From Lachnospiraceae bacterium UBA7086 (GTDB lineage Bacteria; Bacillota; Clostridia; Lachnospirales; Lachnospiraceae): a stretch of 64,000 nt of DNA. The position numbers and the translations under genes were made by a program. The stretch covers positions 123,500 to 187,499 of the forward strand of contig DKZA01000022.1 of NCBI GenBank assembly GCA_002492525.1. The letters are read 5' to 3'. This document shows positions 35,304 to 43,287 of the stretch, in pieces. The first letter of the stretch is position 1; every line of letters begins with the position of its first letter. Below the pieces are notes generated by a model. The model was not told where the DNA came from. It saw only the letters and a list, made by a program, of their open reading frames with translations, and did not search any database.

Positions 35304-36662
35304 TTATTCAACGACTTCCATGCTCTGTATCATAATCGGCTTTCCCGTCTGCTCATACATCTGCACAATACTGCTTCCGTCCCCATAATACGCATCGCTC
35401 AACACAATCGCCCGATCAACATCACTGGTATCATCATAAATTCCCCATCCTTCTTCGCGATACTTTGTGACAATCTTGTCATATTCTATCCAAAGCTGCG
35501 GACGCATACTTTCTACAGTTGCCTTTATTAAGGGATGTGGACGCCACAAAAGAGCAACTTCCTCCTGATTTGCCTTAAATGCATTAAACACATACTCCAT
35601 TTTGGTCAGCATTTCCTCGCCATATCGCAACAACGCCGTAATACTTGTATTGTAGAAAATAATCTTTTTCCAACTTCCATCCGGTTTCTCGATAATCTTC
35701 AGCCATTCCTGCGGCACGTCCAAATCTTCTTTTTGAGTACCCATCACTTTATCAATTTTCGGCGAGCCAAGTCCTAAAATTTTTGTGTCCCAGTACTTTC
35801 TAACTGCCTCGCTATGATCATTCATCATCTCCATCAAAACCTTAATGTATACCTGCCTCATCTCTTCTGACTGAACAATCACTTTATCTACATGAAATAT
35901 GGCCGGCACATTGCAGAAATGCTTCATATTCTCTATTGCTTCATCGTCCTCCGGTCGAACTTCTGCCAATATGAAATAAGGTATATATACTAAATTAGAG
36001 GTGTATTTTTTTAAATTTTTTGAAAAGAAAAACGGCGGCACACTTGTTACAAAATTATATTCATCATAAGGATTATGAATAAATATCATATCCGGTTTCC
36101 GCCCCTCAAAATCATACTCATCATATTTCGTAATCGGAACATAATCCGGATACAGATCTCCCTCATAGTGCATTTCCTTGAAACTGCCATCGGGATTCTT
36201 ATCATAATAGGGAATCGGAATCACATAAGCATCACATGCCGGATCTTCGTCAGCCGCCATCCAAACACTTTCCAAGCTGTCCCACATACTTGCCTTATAA
36301 GGTAAAAACACAACCTCTTTTCTTATCACAATGTCATTTTTTAAACTGTTTTGTACCCGGATCAGTTTCTGTCTCAACAATTTATATGTTTTGTTGGCGT
36401 TTACATCCTTCAGCTCTGTCAAATCCTTGTGAATCTGATAAATCAACTCACAGTAGTCCTCCAATACTGCAACTGTAGGATGCTTCTCACCCTCTGTCTC
36501 TTCAATCAATGTTCCAATGGCAATCCCGCCGTTTTGACAATCTTCCAAAAGTTCCGCTGCAGACCGTATATTTCCCTGGCTAATATCGTTTTTAACCTGA
36601 TTATGTGCTTCCTCTATCTGCTTAATCAGCTCCTCTGCCTGCTGTTTCTGCGCTATTCTCAT
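35304..36662 (-). CDS. CDP-glycerol-transferase-like protein with N-terminal coiled coil, first island gene
   Basis: A protein of 452 residues. Residues 1-110 are helical with heptad-like leucines (QQAEELIKQIEEAHNQVKND, ELIYQIHKDLTEL). From about residue 118 a GT-B-type arrangement follows: EVVFLPYKASMWDSLESVW, MIFIHNPYDEYNF, KVIVQSEEMRQVYI, ALLWRPHPLI and SDAYYGDGSSIVQMYEQTGK, the last two resembling the HP and DxS donor motifs of polyol-phosphate and related transferases. It is the promoter-proximal gene of the island, behind a SigD-type promoter. Family membership is by these motifs; the actual substrate is unknown. Confidence 0.65.
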   Translation of the reverse strand: MRIAQKQQAEELIKQIEEAHNQVKNDISQGNIRSAAELLEDCQNGGIAIGTLIEETEGEKHPTVAVLEDYCELIYQIHKDLTELKDVNANKTYKLLRQKLIRVQNSLKNDIVIRKEVVFLPYKASMWDSLESVWMAADEDPACDAYVIPIPYYDKNPDGSFKEMHYEGDLYPDYVPITKYDEYDFEGRKPDMIFIHNPYDEYNFVTSVPPFFFSKNLKKYTSNLVYIPYFILAEVRPEDDEAIENMKHFCNVPAIFHVDKVIVQSEEMRQVYIKVLMEMMNDHSEAVRKYWDTKILGLGSPKIDKVMGTQKEDLDVPQEWLKIIEKPDGSWKKIIFYNTSITALLRYGEEMLTKMEYVFNAFKANQEEVALLWRPHPLIKATVESMRPQLWIEYDKIVTKYREEGWGIYDDTSDVDRAIVLSDAYYGDGSSIVQMYEQTGKPIMIQSMEVVE

Positions 36663-36827
36663 GGATTACCCCTATTCTCGAAACGTTTTGCTCCCGACAA
36701 ATCAAAGTCCGTAATCAAAAAAATCCATTAGTGCAATAAATGCAATAACAGATTTTATGATCAAACTAACCTATCTCTGCATCCATGCAACTATTCCACA
36801 ATCCTTGTTCAAATCTTATCATATTAT

Positions 36828-36854
36828 ATATCGACTGAAAAGTTGAAAATATTA
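36828..36854 (-). promoter_or_regulatory. SigD (sigma-28) promoter of the glycosylation island
   Basis: Reading the minus strand: TAATATTT (36847-36854), 11 bases, GTCGATAT (36828-36835), against the sigma-28 consensus TAAAGTTT-N11-GCCGATAA (6 of 8 in each box). The spacer length is identical to the three other SigD-type sites in this window, in front of fliC, flaG and flgM. It lies 166 bases upstream of the first island gene. Several sigma-A-like AT-rich hexamers overlap it and cannot be excluded. Confidence 0.6.
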
Positions 36855-37092
36855 GGTGATAATTCTGAGTAGCTCTAAAGAATACAATAATACATAATTC
36901 GTTTATATCATATCGCGTAAACGTTGAAATACTGCTATGTCAAGCATCCGCGAAACCATGATGACAATCTGAATGTATTCCTCGCCATAAACATGACATT
37001 TTACGTTTTTCATATTACGTTAATTTTAAATTCCATTTTATTCCAATTTTATATTTTTTGTTTATTTCTATTCCTTTTACTATTAAATAATG

Positions 37093-37143
37093 TAAGGTTA
37101 AAAGTAACATTACTTAAGTAAACGTATATAAACCGTAACCTTA
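37093..37143. promoter_or_regulatory. Palindromic operator-like sites upstream of the XRE gene
   Basis: A perfect 12-base palindrome TTACTTAAGTAA (37110-37121) is bracketed by an 8-base inverted pair TAAGGTTA (37093-37100) and TAACCTTA (37136-37143). A possible -10 box TATATA follows the palindrome at about 37125. The arrangement suggests autoregulation by the XRE protein encoded 45 bases downstream. The remainder of the 525-base gap (36663-37187) contains the SigD-type promoter and otherwise AT-rich sequence with no convincing gene. Confidence 0.45.
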
Positions 37144-37187
37144 ACACAATTATTTATCTATCTACATTTTTACTTTCGGAGAAAACT

Positions 37188-37547
37188 ATGGAATTTGGTG
37201 AATTTCTGGCTAAACTGCGCAGAGAAAAAGGATTTTATCAAAAAGAAGTTGCCGCTTATCTGAATGTGACTGTCGCTACGATTTCCAACTATGAGAAAGG
37301 CGTACACTTACCCGACCTTGTCACGCTCGTCAAACTGGCTGACTTCTATGACGTATCTACAGACTATCTCTTACAGAGAACCAAGTATAAAGCAAGTATC
37401 CGCACTCTGAACAAACGGTTATCTGCCGATTATACAATTAGCGATCTCATGAATACAACCTTGGAACTTGATCGACGCAATACCAACGCTTTATTGGATT
37501 ATTATGAACTGTTAAAACTCCGCAACTCTATCAGCCATGTAAAATAA
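37188..37547 (+). CDS. XRE-family helix-turn-helix transcriptional regulator
   Basis: A protein of 119 residues. Residues 6-62 are a Cro/C1-type HTH: FLAKLRREKGFYQKEVAAYL, VTVATISNYEKGVHLPDLVT, KLADFYDVSTDYLL. The C-terminal 45 residues are helical, without a known ligand domain. GGAG lies 7 bases before the ATG. It stands alone between the divergent glycosylation island and a plus-strand glycosyltransferase gene, with palindromes on both sides, so it is a candidate regulator of either or both. Whether it represses or activates is not visible. Confidence 0.88.
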   Translation: MEFGEFLAKLRREKGFYQKEVAAYLNVTVATISNYEKGVHLPDLVTLVKLADFYDVSTDYLLQRTKYKASIRTLNKRLSADYTISDLMNTTLELDRRNTNALLDYYELLKLRNSISHVK

Positions 37548-37579
37548 AGTTCTTATTGTCCTGAAATCCAGGAGACCTT

Positions 37580-37669
37580 TTACATATTATCATCTATATG
37601 TAATTTGTCGCATCTTGCATATCATTTTGTTGTGCAAAACAACATAATATCCTATTTTGTATATTATGT
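37580..37669. promoter_or_regulatory. Cluster of three inverted repeats downstream of the XRE gene
   Basis: Three dyads in 90 bases: TTACATAT-N8-ATATGTAA (37580-37603), TGTTGT-N5-ACAACA (37628-37644) and ACATAATAT-N10-ATATTATGT (37642-37669), all with perfect arms. None is followed by a T-run, so they do not look like terminators. They may be regulator binding sites for the gene starting at 37818. The rest of the gap (37548-37817) has no clear promoter that I can defend. Confidence 0.4.
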
Positions 37670-37817
37670 CTGGCTCTTCATAACCCAACATACATTTACA
37701 TTTCTTTTTCCTGTCCAATCAACCAAATCTATGATAAACTGTATACAGCACATTTCTCATCAAATCCTGCATTGATTGCATGACACTATAGATAACATAC
37801 CACCATGGAGTCCTGTT

Positions 37818-39020
37818 ATGACTATATTATACATTGAATGGAACAGCTTTGGCAACGAAGACATGAAAGAGGCCTTTCAGGCAGAAGGCCATACTCTGAT
37901 CTGTTTTCCCTTCTCCAATAAAGAAGGCCGGCATGACGAGATGGTAGAGTCTTCCCTTATGGAAGTGTTGCGGCACAAAAGCCCTGATATCGTCTTTTCT
38001 TTTAATTATTTCCCATTGGTCTCTAATGTCTGTAAAAAAGCGGATATCCCCTATATTTCCTGGATTTATGACAGTCCTTACGTGATGCTCTATTCCTACA
38101 CGGTCATCAATCCCTGCAATACCATCTATGTGTTCGACAAGGCCCTGTGTCAGGAATTTAACCAATCCGGTATTTCTACCGTACACTATCTGCCCATGGC
38201 CGCCAATACTGACAGACTGGATCGTTTGTCTCCCGCCTGTACGGAACCCGCACAGAGGAAACCTGTTGTTTCCTCTGCACTTACACTGCCGCAGAGTCCC
38301 GCCCGATACGAGATTTCTTTTGTTGGTTCCCTTTATACCGAAAAACATAACTTCTTTGAGCGTATGACTACCCTAAGTGACTATACCAAGGGCTATCTGG
38401 ATGCTCTGATGTCCATGCAGATGCAGGTTCAGGGTTATAACTTCATTCAGGACTCATTGTCTCCTATTATGGAAGACTTGTATCATTCACTCCCCATGGA
38501 CCCTAACACGGATGGTGTAGAGACAAGAGAATACCTCTATTCCCAATATGTGATCAACCGTAAGATCACCGGGCTTGAACGCGCTGACCTGCTTAAGGCT
38601 ATCACCGAACACCACTCTCTCGACCTGTTTACCCACGATAAGAATTATTCCCTGCCAAACCTGATCAACCACGGCCCCGTGGACAATGTGACACAAATGC
38701 CTCTGGTCTTTAAACAAAGTAAAATAAATCTGAACATTTCCCTGCGCAGTATCAAAAGCGGGATCCCGCAGCGTGCCTTTGACATCATGGGCAGCGGCGG
38801 ATTTCTCCTGAGTAATTATCAGGCCGATTTTCTGGACGATTTCATTCCGGGAGAAGATTTTGATTATTATGAAAGCAAAGAGGATTTGCTTGCCAAAATT
38901 GATTATTATCTGGCTCATGATGATGTGCGCCGGGCCATCGCAGGAAGCGGCCATAACAAGATAGCCGCCTCCCACACTTACCGGCACAGAGTACGGGAAA
39001 TGCTCAGTCAGCTCCCATAA
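37818..39020 (+). CDS. CgeB-like glycosyltransferase (DUF3880 type)
   Basis: A protein of 400 residues beginning MTILYIEWNSFGNEDM. The N-terminal part shows the DUF3880/CgeB pattern (IVFSFNYFPLVSNVCKKADI, YISWIYDSPYVMLYS, TIYVFDKALCQEF). The middle has SFVGSLYTEKHNFF and the C-terminal donor half KQSKINLNISLRSIKSGIPQ, FDIMGSGGFLLSNYQAD and LAKIDYYLAHDD. The same order recurs in the protein at 51753-52946, clearly a paralogue. CgeB-like enzymes modify spore or flagellar surfaces. GGAG lies 7 bases before the ATG at 37818; the frame extends upstream to 37776 without a better site. It ends 14 bases from the convergent Uma2 gene with no terminator between. Confidence 0.85.
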   Translation: MTILYIEWNSFGNEDMKEAFQAEGHTLICFPFSNKEGRHDEMVESSLMEVLRHKSPDIVFSFNYFPLVSNVCKKADIPYISWIYDSPYVMLYSYTVINPCNTIYVFDKALCQEFNQSGISTVHYLPMAANTDRLDRLSPACTEPAQRKPVVSSALTLPQSPARYEISFVGSLYTEKHNFFERMTTLSDYTKGYLDALMSMQMQVQGYNFIQDSLSPIMEDLYHSLPMDPNTDGVETREYLYSQYVINRKITGLERADLLKAITEHHSLDLFTHDKNYSLPNLINHGPVDNVTQMPLVFKQSKINLNISLRSIKSGIPQRAFDIMGSGGFLLSNYQADFLDDFIPGEDFDYYESKEDLLAKIDYYLAHDDVRRAIAGSGHNKIAASHTYRHRVREMLSQLP

Positions 39021-39034
39021 CTATCGGAACCTGT

Positions 39035-39616
39035 TCAATCCCAGAGGCTCTTGTCAAAGGCCCCAAAGTCGATTACAAAATCGTCGTAGATTCCCACAGG
39101 AATTTTGTCCTCAAAAGTATAGTCTGTCTCTACACCGCAATCAAAGTCATATACTTTAATCGCTTTTTTCATGGGATCCACAATCCAGTACTCCCGTACA
39201 CCTGTGGTCCGATATTTAAAAAGTTTCCGGACATAATCCATCTTCTTACTGCCCGGCGATACAATCTCCACCAGCCAGTCCGGCGCCCCATGGCATCCCT
39301 TCCGATCCAGCTTATCCAAGTCACAGATCACCAGTAAATCCGGCTCCACGTAATTGTATATATCTTTGTTGATATACACAGCAAATGGTGAAAAATATAC
39401 CTTACAATTTCCTTTGCGTCCTTGAATATACTGTCTGACCACGATGTACAGTTCCCCCAGAATATCCTGGTGGGCCAGTTCCGGTGAATCCATCCTGAAC
39501 ATTTCACCGTCAATCAACTCCGCACGTTCCCCTTCCGGTAATGCCTCGATGTCCTTAATAGTATATATTCTTTCTTCTGTCTCCATAAACTCTTTCCTCA
39601 CTACGTTTTCCTGCAT
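39035..39616 (-). CDS. Uma2-family (DUF820) PD-(D/E)XK nuclease-like protein
   Basis: A protein of 193 residues with the Uma2 pattern: AELIDGEMFRMDSPELAHQD, FAVYINKDIYNYVEPDLLVI (PD motif) and WLVEIVSPGSKKMDYVRKLF (E-x-V-S-P with the following K-x-x-Y), and EYWIVDP. The fold is that of restriction-type nucleases, yet the biological role of Uma2 proteins is largely unknown and the genes are often scattered or mobile. AAAGGAG lies 7 bases before the ATG at 39616. On the minus strand upstream, TTGGAA-N17-TATGTT (about 39667-39695) is a possible promoter. It looks unrelated to its glycosylation neighbours. Confidence 0.85.
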   Translation of the reverse strand: MQENVVRKEFMETEERIYTIKDIEALPEGERAELIDGEMFRMDSPELAHQDILGELYIVVRQYIQGRKGNCKVYFSPFAVYINKDIYNYVEPDLLVICDLDKLDRKGCHGAPDWLVEIVSPGSKKMDYVRKLFKYRTTGVREYWIVDPMKKAIKVYDFDCGVETDYTFEDKIPVGIYDDFVIDFGAFDKSLWD

Positions 39617-39867
39617 CAATAATCTCCTTTCGTGTATCACAGAAGATTCTTGAAAACATATCCGCCTCAGTTACCCATTCCAACCCGTCGGCTGGACTTT
39701 CAACATCCACTGGCTCATTTATTTTCAGAAAATCTTCTGCTTATTAGTTATTATCTGATTCCAAAGCATAGACTTTCTGAGATAAATAAGATAAAATAGA
39801 CAGGTGATCACCCAATGTTCTACAGAACTTATGCTTTATGAACTGATTATAGCAAGTCACTGTAATA

Positions 39868-39895
39868 TTGTCAATGTTATTTTATTAAATATATA
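39868..39895 (+). promoter_or_regulatory. Candidate sigma-A promoter of the GT2-TPR operon
   Basis: TTGTCA (39868-39873), 16 bases, TATATA (39890-39895), 33 bases before the first GT2-TPR start codon. A short dyad AACGA-N4-TCGTT begins just after the -10 box and would overlap the start point. The gap 39617-39867 shows no gene; it holds only a pair of imperfect inverted stretches (near 39641 and 39725) rich in AGAAGATT. Confidence 0.45.
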
Positions 39896-39928
39896 AACGA
39901 AATATCGTTAAATTATTAAGGAGCCGCT

Positions 39929-41041
39929 ATGCAGCCCATTTCCGTATGTATTATTGCCAAGAATGAAGAATCCCGAATCGAGCACTGTCTTTTATCCGTC
40001 AAGCCCTATGACTTTGAAATCGTAGTGGTGGATACCGGTTCCACAGACCGGACAAAAGAGATTGCCGCCAGATATGCCGACAAGGTGTTGGATTTTACAT
40101 GGTGTGACGATTTCAGTGCTGCCAGAAATTTCTCCTTGCGGGAGGCTTCCAACAACTGGATCTTTATGCTGGACTGCGATGAGACTGTCAAATATCTGGA
40201 TCTGGAGGAACTCACCTACTTCCGCAAGCACCTTTCAGACAGTGTCGGCACAGTCTCCCGGGAAAACCTGGTGACAGAAAAGGGCGTCCTCACACTAAAC
40301 AATACAGATTATACGGAGCGATTCTTTGACAGACGGCTGTACCGCTATACAGGCATTATCCACGAGCAGCTCACCCCCATCCGGGGGCATGAATTCCCTA
40401 ACTATCTGCTCAAGACGACACTCCTGCACACCGGCTACGACATGACGGATGCGGAACGCGATGCCAAATATCAGCGCAACTACAATCTTTTATTAAAACA
40501 ATTGGATCAGGAGCCGGAGAATCCTTATCTCTATTACCAACTCGGCAAAACCTGTGAGATTCTCAAAGACTATTCCCGGGCCTGTGAATATTATGATAAA
40601 GGTCTTACCTTTGATTTGGACCCGGAACTGGCCTATGTGCAGGCCATGGTGGTCTCCTACGGCAATGCTTTGCTGTATTCGGGCAATGTCGAAACAGCTC
40701 TCGGCTTTGAGGGCATCTACGAAGAATTTGGCAATGTGACCGACTTTGTCTATCTGATGGGTAATATATACCGGGAAAACAGCATGTACGAACAGGCTCT
40801 TACGCAGTATCAAAAAGCGATCGGTATGCCTCCCGGCAAACAAAACGGCACCAACAGCTTCCTGCCTGTCTATCAGTCCGGCATTATCTTTGAAGCCCTG
40901 GGCGATATAGAGTCCGCCGCCGCCTGTTACGGCAAATGCGGCGGTTTTGCCCCCGCCGACGAGAAACTGGCGGCTCTGATCAATGCAGCAAATAAGGCCG
41001 CAAATGAACACGCCGCAACATCGGATACCAAGGCGACCTAA
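39929..41041 (+). CDS. GT2 glycosyltransferase with TPR repeats (copy A)
   Basis: A protein of 370 residues, first of four tandem paralogues. The N-terminal GT2 domain has SVCIIAKNEESRIEHCLLSV, EIVVVDTGSTDRTKEIAARY, WCDDFSAARNFSL and FMLDCDETV (the DxD-type site). Residues from about 190 are helical tetratricopeptide-like repeats (NPYLYYQLGKTCEILKDYSR, FVYLMGNIYRENSMYEQAL). Such GT2-TPR proteins modify peptides or flagellin, the TPR part being suited to bind the protein acceptor. AAGGAG lies 5 bases before the ATG. Its sequence is closer to the third copy than to the second, especially at the C-terminus. Position opposite fliC suggests flagellin as acceptor, which is an inference. Confidence 0.9.
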   Translation: MQPISVCIIAKNEESRIEHCLLSVKPYDFEIVVVDTGSTDRTKEIAARYADKVLDFTWCDDFSAARNFSLREASNNWIFMLDCDETVKYLDLEELTYFRKHLSDSVGTVSRENLVTEKGVLTLNNTDYTERFFDRRLYRYTGIIHEQLTPIRGHEFPNYLLKTTLLHTGYDMTDAERDAKYQRNYNLLLKQLDQEPENPYLYYQLGKTCEILKDYSRACEYYDKGLTFDLDPELAYVQAMVVSYGNALLYSGNVETALGFEGIYEEFGNVTDFVYLMGNIYRENSMYEQALTQYQKAIGMPPGKQNGTNSFLPVYQSGIIFEALGDIESAAACYGKCGGFAPADEKLAALINAANKAANEHAATSDTKAT

Positions 41042-41056
41042 CATAAAGGAGCATCT

Positions 41057-42121
41057 ATGATTCCCATATCTGCCTGTATTATTACCAAAAATGAAGCCGG
41101 CAATCTGGATAAGTGCCTGAAGGCTCTTGCCGCTTATCCTTTTGAGCTAGTGGTGGTGGATACCGGTTCTACCGATAATTCTAAAGAAGTTGCCCGCAAA
41201 TACACAGACAAAGTATATGATTTTACATGGGTGGACGATTTCAGCGCCGCCAGAAACTATGCCGCAAAGCAGGCTTCCCACAACATGATTTTCCCCGTTG
41301 ATACGGATGAATTTATCACCCGGCTGGACTGGGAAGAATTACAAGCCTTAGTAGAAGAAAATCCCAAGTCCGTAGGCAGTATCAAACGGCTGGATTATTT
41401 CGAGACAGACGGTGAGACCCATTGTCAGGTCTGTATCATTGACAGGATCTATCACCGGAAATACTATTGTTACGACAAACCGATTCACGAAGTGTTGACG
41501 CCCCTGAACCGTATCCCCTACATCTCTTATACTACTTCCATCGAGGCGGATCATGTGGGATACCTGGGCCCCGGCAATAAACTGAAAGAAAAAGCGTTAC
41601 GGGATATGGAACTGCTTTTGAAAGAGGTGGAACAGAATCCTGCGGAACCCTATTACTACTTTCAGATTGCCCAGAGCTATATGTTGATGCGTGATTTGGA
41701 TAATGCCTTTGTTTATTTCCAACAGGCCATGGACCGACAGCCTGACCCCCATGCCGACTATACCCATGTGCTTTTGTACAACTACGGGCACCTTCTTCTG
41801 GAAAAAGGACTGTTAAAAGAGGCCGCCATCCTGCCTGCTTATTATGAATATTACGGTAACAACATGGACTACCTCTGCCTGCTAGGGCTTTACTATCTGC
41901 ATACCAATCAGCCCCTGAAGGCCCTGCCGGAATTTGTCAAAGCACTGACGGCTCCCGAACATGACATGACAGACCGTCGTGAACCGTCCTATTATATCGG
42001 TTATATTTATGAACTGTTTGGCAAGAAAGACATTGCCAGAACGCATTATCTAAACTGCGGCAAAGATTATGCCCCGGCCGCTGAAGGTCTTGCGCGGCTT
42101 GATTCCAATTGTCTCTACTAA
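41057..42121 (+). CDS. GT2 glycosyltransferase with TPR repeats (copy B)
   Basis: A protein of 354 residues, second paralogue. GT2 motifs: SACIITKNEAGNLDKCLKAL, ELVVVDTGSTDNSKEVARKY, DDFSAARNYAAKQASHN and FPVDTDEFI. TPR-like part: EPYYYFQIAQSYMLMRDLDN, YLCLLGLYYLHTNQPLKALP, and the end SYYIGYIYELFGKKDIARTH. It is much closer to the fourth gene than to the first or third: the RTHYLNCG ending and much of the DNA around it are shared. AAAGGAG precedes the ATG, 15 bases after the previous stop. Probably a flagellin glycosyltransferase, acceptor unproven. Confidence 0.9.
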   Translation: MIPISACIITKNEAGNLDKCLKALAAYPFELVVVDTGSTDNSKEVARKYTDKVYDFTWVDDFSAARNYAAKQASHNMIFPVDTDEFITRLDWEELQALVEENPKSVGSIKRLDYFETDGETHCQVCIIDRIYHRKYYCYDKPIHEVLTPLNRIPYISYTTSIEADHVGYLGPGNKLKEKALRDMELLLKEVEQNPAEPYYYFQIAQSYMLMRDLDNAFVYFQQAMDRQPDPHADYTHVLLYNYGHLLLEKGLLKEAAILPAYYEYYGNNMDYLCLLGLYYLHTNQPLKALPEFVKALTAPEHDMTDRREPSYYIGYIYELFGKKDIARTHYLNCGKDYAPAAEGLARLDSNCLY

Positions 42122-42148
42122 TCAAGTAATAAATAAAAGGAGAACCCC

Positions 42149-43231
42149 ATGATTCCTCTATCTGTATGTATTATAGGTAAAAATGAAGAAAAGAATATTG
42201 AGAGGTGTCTTGCGCCGCTTGTTCCCTATGGTTTCGAGATTGTCTATGTGGATACCGGATCCACAGACCGCACCAAGGAACTTGCCGCCAAATACACCGA
42301 TCATATTTATGATTTTGAATGGATCAATGACTTTAGTGCAGCCAGAAACTTTTCTCTGCAAAAGGCATCCCATAACTATGTGCTGATCATTGACTGCGAT
42401 GAATTTCTGACCGACATTGATCTTAACGGCATCGAACAGGCTATTCAGGAACACCCCCGCGGCATCGGTCTGGTACTGCGGATCAACCAGTGCGAATCAA
42501 ACGGTAAGATGACGGTCTCTCCCGACCGTGTAGAACGCCTGTTTCACAAGCGCTATTATCACTATAATTATACGATACACGAACAGGTATGCGATATCAA
42601 CACGAACAGTACTTACTGTGAGCGCTACGATATTCCCCTCACTCTGGATCATATCGGTTATATAGGAAGCGATGAGGAGAAGAGACTGAAAGCGGAACGC
42701 AACAATGCATTACTTTTCAAAGAAATTGAGAAGCATCCGAACGATCCCTACTTCTATTTTCAGGTGGGCCAGTCCTACAATCTGATTGACGACTATGAAA
42801 ATGCCTACATCTACTATAAAAAAGCGTTTGAATTCCCCTTGAATACAGAAGAACTCTGGGTGCAGTTTATGGCAGTTACCTTCATCAACTCCATGACCCA
42901 TACCGGCCGTTCCGACGAAGCTCTGGAATTTTTTGAACCGCTTTACAGCTATTTTGCCAACACAGCTGATTTTTATTGCAGTATGGGTAATATTTATCTG
43001 AACCTGACCAATCCGCAGCCTCTCAAGGCAATGATGGAATATGTAAAGGCCTCCCAGTGTGCCGAGGCCCAGGAAGAAGGCTCCAACACCTTTATACCCT
43101 ACTACAATATGGGACTGATCAATGAAATGCTGGGCAATGCTCCCGCCGCCATAAACTTTTACCAGAAATCCGCCGCCTACCACTATCCGCTCGCGGAAGA
43201 GCGGCTGGCCGTTCTGACCGGGACGTGTTAG
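42149..43231 (+). CDS. GT2 glycosyltransferase with TPR repeats (copy A')
   Basis: A protein of 360 residues, third paralogue. GT2 motifs: SVCIIGKNEEKNIERCLAPL, EIVYVDTGSTDRTKELAAKY, INDFSAARNFSLQKASHN and LIIDCDEFLTDIDL. TPR-like part: DPYFYFQVGQSYNLIDDYEN, FYCSMGNIYLNL and NTFIPYYNMGLINEMLGNAP. It shares with the first copy the DxCDE metal site, the HEQ acceptor-site segment and the C-terminal two-repeat arrangement, rather than with copies two and four. AAAGGAG lies 7 bases before the ATG. Confidence 0.9.
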   Translation: MIPLSVCIIGKNEEKNIERCLAPLVPYGFEIVYVDTGSTDRTKELAAKYTDHIYDFEWINDFSAARNFSLQKASHNYVLIIDCDEFLTDIDLNGIEQAIQEHPRGIGLVLRINQCESNGKMTVSPDRVERLFHKRYYHYNYTIHEQVCDINTNSTYCERYDIPLTLDHIGYIGSDEEKRLKAERNNALLFKEIEKHPNDPYFYFQVGQSYNLIDDYENAYIYYKKAFEFPLNTEELWVQFMAVTFINSMTHTGRSDEALEFFEPLYSYFANTADFYCSMGNIYLNLTNPQPLKAMMEYVKASQCAEAQEEGSNTFIPYYNMGLINEMLGNAPAAINFYQKSAAYHYPLAEERLAVLTGTC

Positions 43232-43287
43232 CATTGTATCAGACCAGTTACTCTAAGACAGAGAGTTATCAATACAAGGAGATTCCC

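Noticed and set aside
36924..37121. A 65-codon hydrophobic frame upstream of the XRE gene
   Set aside because: No ribosome binding site, an AT-driven composition of Phe, Leu and Ile, and it covers the palindromic regulatory region.
37561..37582. Small hairpin TCCTG-AAATC-CAGGA after the XRE gene as a terminator
   Set aside because: The stem is only five pairs and the following T-run is four bases; not convincing.
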